From positions 243,352-307,351 of the forward strand of contig QANU01012358.1 of assembly GCA_003254905.1 (NCBI GenBank): a stretch of 64,000 nucleotides of DNA, in the 5' to 3' direction. Made by a program: the position numbers and the translations under genes. The notes beneath the pieces were generated by a model. The model made no database searches, had not been told where the DNA came from, and was given only the letters and a program-made list of their open reading frames with translations. The DNA is from Nissolia schottii. Taxonomy: Eukaryota; Streptophyta; Magnoliopsida; Fabales; Fabaceae. Every line of letters starts with the position of its first letter. Positions within the stretch are counted from its first letter, which is position 1. Positions 62,716-64,000 of the stretch are shown one piece after another.

Positions 62716-64000
62716 CTGCGGTGCACAGAGAAAACATAAGGCAGTGCATTAGTGATTAATTAGCCTTCATCAAACGGCCAACATGGGAAATTCCCAGAGA
62801 AGATCACTGTATAACTAACTGGATACAGGAAGCTGCTGATTTCCAAGTTTATGAATACAGAATGTTCCAATGTTGCTTAAACTAAATTGATCTGATAGTT
62901 TCTCATGTTTATCCAACATAATATGTTACTCTGGATCAGAGAAATAAACGGAAAAGAAATACAGAAACAGTATAAGTGTGTATCTTGATGTCAAAGCTTG
63001 ATCAAAGTTTTTCTTTTCGCTAGTTAGAAAATCAGCGAGCGAAGGGGGATCAACCATCCAACACTGAGGGATCAAAGATCCAAACAACATGAACAAAACA
63101 AAACATGAAAGATAGACTGTCTACCTTGTACATCCAAACCCATGTACACCCACAAAAAAAACCTATACAAGGACCAAGCATCTAGCAGGGGAAACCACCA
63201 AAATACAAAATCCAACCCGAGATCTAAGCAACGTGGATAGAGCAGCAAACAGGATCACTATCCGCCTATCAAAGCTATTCACAGCGGAGAGGGGCCAAGA
63301 CACAGACACCCCTAGCAGCACACCAAATCAGCAGAAACGAATACTAGCAGAGCACCCGCAAAACCAGAAAAAACTCCACACGCAATATGCAGATTTGAGC
63401 AAAAGAGAGCAATCCAAACCAGAAAAAGGCAAACACAGCCGCTTCTACCAAATGAGAACAGCAACACCAAGCCAGATATATGTTGCAAGGTACAAACACC
63501 CCCTTGCAAACACTCCAAGAGCAGCAAAACGTGGGAAAGCCAAAACGAACCACAACGAGCACAAGAGGAAGAAGCCTACACCACCAACACCAGAGCAATC
63601 TCTACGAGGCCCCTTCAGCATGGCCATCAAGGCCTACCTAGAGATTAACAAGACAACGCCCGCAATGACGACTGCACCCAAAACACCAGAAGCACAAACA
63701 GCCACTGCGTAACAACCACAAAAGAACAGCAAGAACCAATAGGGAGCCGATCAAGTAGGACCAAAGCAGAACACACCCATCACACGCCCCAAATACACAC
63801 ACACAACACCCAATCACACCCAGTGTATACACACGCAGAAAAGACTACCACACAGAACACCACAACGTCGCCACAGCCAACAGACCAGCAATCCCATCCA
63901 CACACCCAACCAACACACACTCTTCAACTAAACTCTGTGTCATCATTGCCAAGAACATTGACACCAGACCATTGGATTGGTTAAACCAAAACACCATCAT
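62716..64000. other. Probable intron of the ABC1-like gene with a C/A-rich insertion
   Basis: From about 63120 to the end the + strand is very rich in A and C (G/T-rich on minus) and contrasts with the AT-rich DNA before it. It has one long frame, 63233-63712 (159 codons), full of Lys/Thr/Pro/Gln and without homology. The G/T-rich strand (minus) resembles 3' parts of some plant LINEs, but I could not identify RT. It may be a transposon in a long intron. Confidence 0.35.

Overview
The window is nuclear DNA of a flowering plant, most likely a eudicot. Genes have introns with GT-AG borders, the background is AT-rich, and the families are plant-specific: a CYP714 P450, an EDR4-like zinc-ribbon protein, a PHT1 phosphate transporter and MIR319. 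LTR elements, LINEs, CACTA, hAT and Mutator-like elements and MITEs fill the space between genes. The species cannot be named from the sequence. A 573-base run of N flanked by A12 and G19 homopolymers marks a draft-assembly gap.

Layout. 1-4.4 kb: the 3' two thirds of a CYP714-type cytochrome P450, then a small C2-domain protein with a Pro/Gln-rich tail, both on +. 5.6-10 kb: a Ty1/copia fragment with a hAT-like insertion, then a 2.04-kb Mutator-like element (MULE) with 9-bp target duplications and a 266-bp tandem array inside. 11.2-12.2 kb: the gap, immediately followed by a MIR319 hairpin on the minus strand. 14.3-22.8 kb: a 563-bp hAT element with a perfect 8-bp target duplication, a dispersed repeat, a CACTA terminus, an Athila-like LTR-element segment and a decayed LINE. 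23.4-30.7 kb (minus): a complete eight-exon gene for a membrane RING-finger ubiquitin ligase of the RNFT type, with TE insertions in its introns. 33-36.7 kb: LTR-element remnants. 38.2-41.0 kb: the ribosomal protein uL16 (RPL10) gene, with a triplicated segment in intron 1. 42-45.1 kb: a single-exon PHT1 phosphate transporter with three P1BS-type sites and a MITE upstream. 47-48.8 kb (minus): an S6-kinase pseudogene. 49-51 kb: Ty3/gypsy fragments. 54.3-58.1 kb: an EDR4-like gene with seven 40-42-residue coding repeats. 58.45-61.8 kb: a second member of the MULE family, carrying a broken Ulp1-MULE (Kaonashi-like) gene and arrays of a GTTTGTGCAT motif. 62.5 kb (minus): the last exon of an ABC1/aarF-like kinase whose body lies outside the window.

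The genes do not form a pathway cluster; each is an independent plant locus. The least expected content is the MULE pair: about 60 bp of near-identical ends link the small element at 8-10 kb to the gene-carrying element at 58 kb, and both are packed with short TTTG(T/C)(G/A)CA-type motifs.
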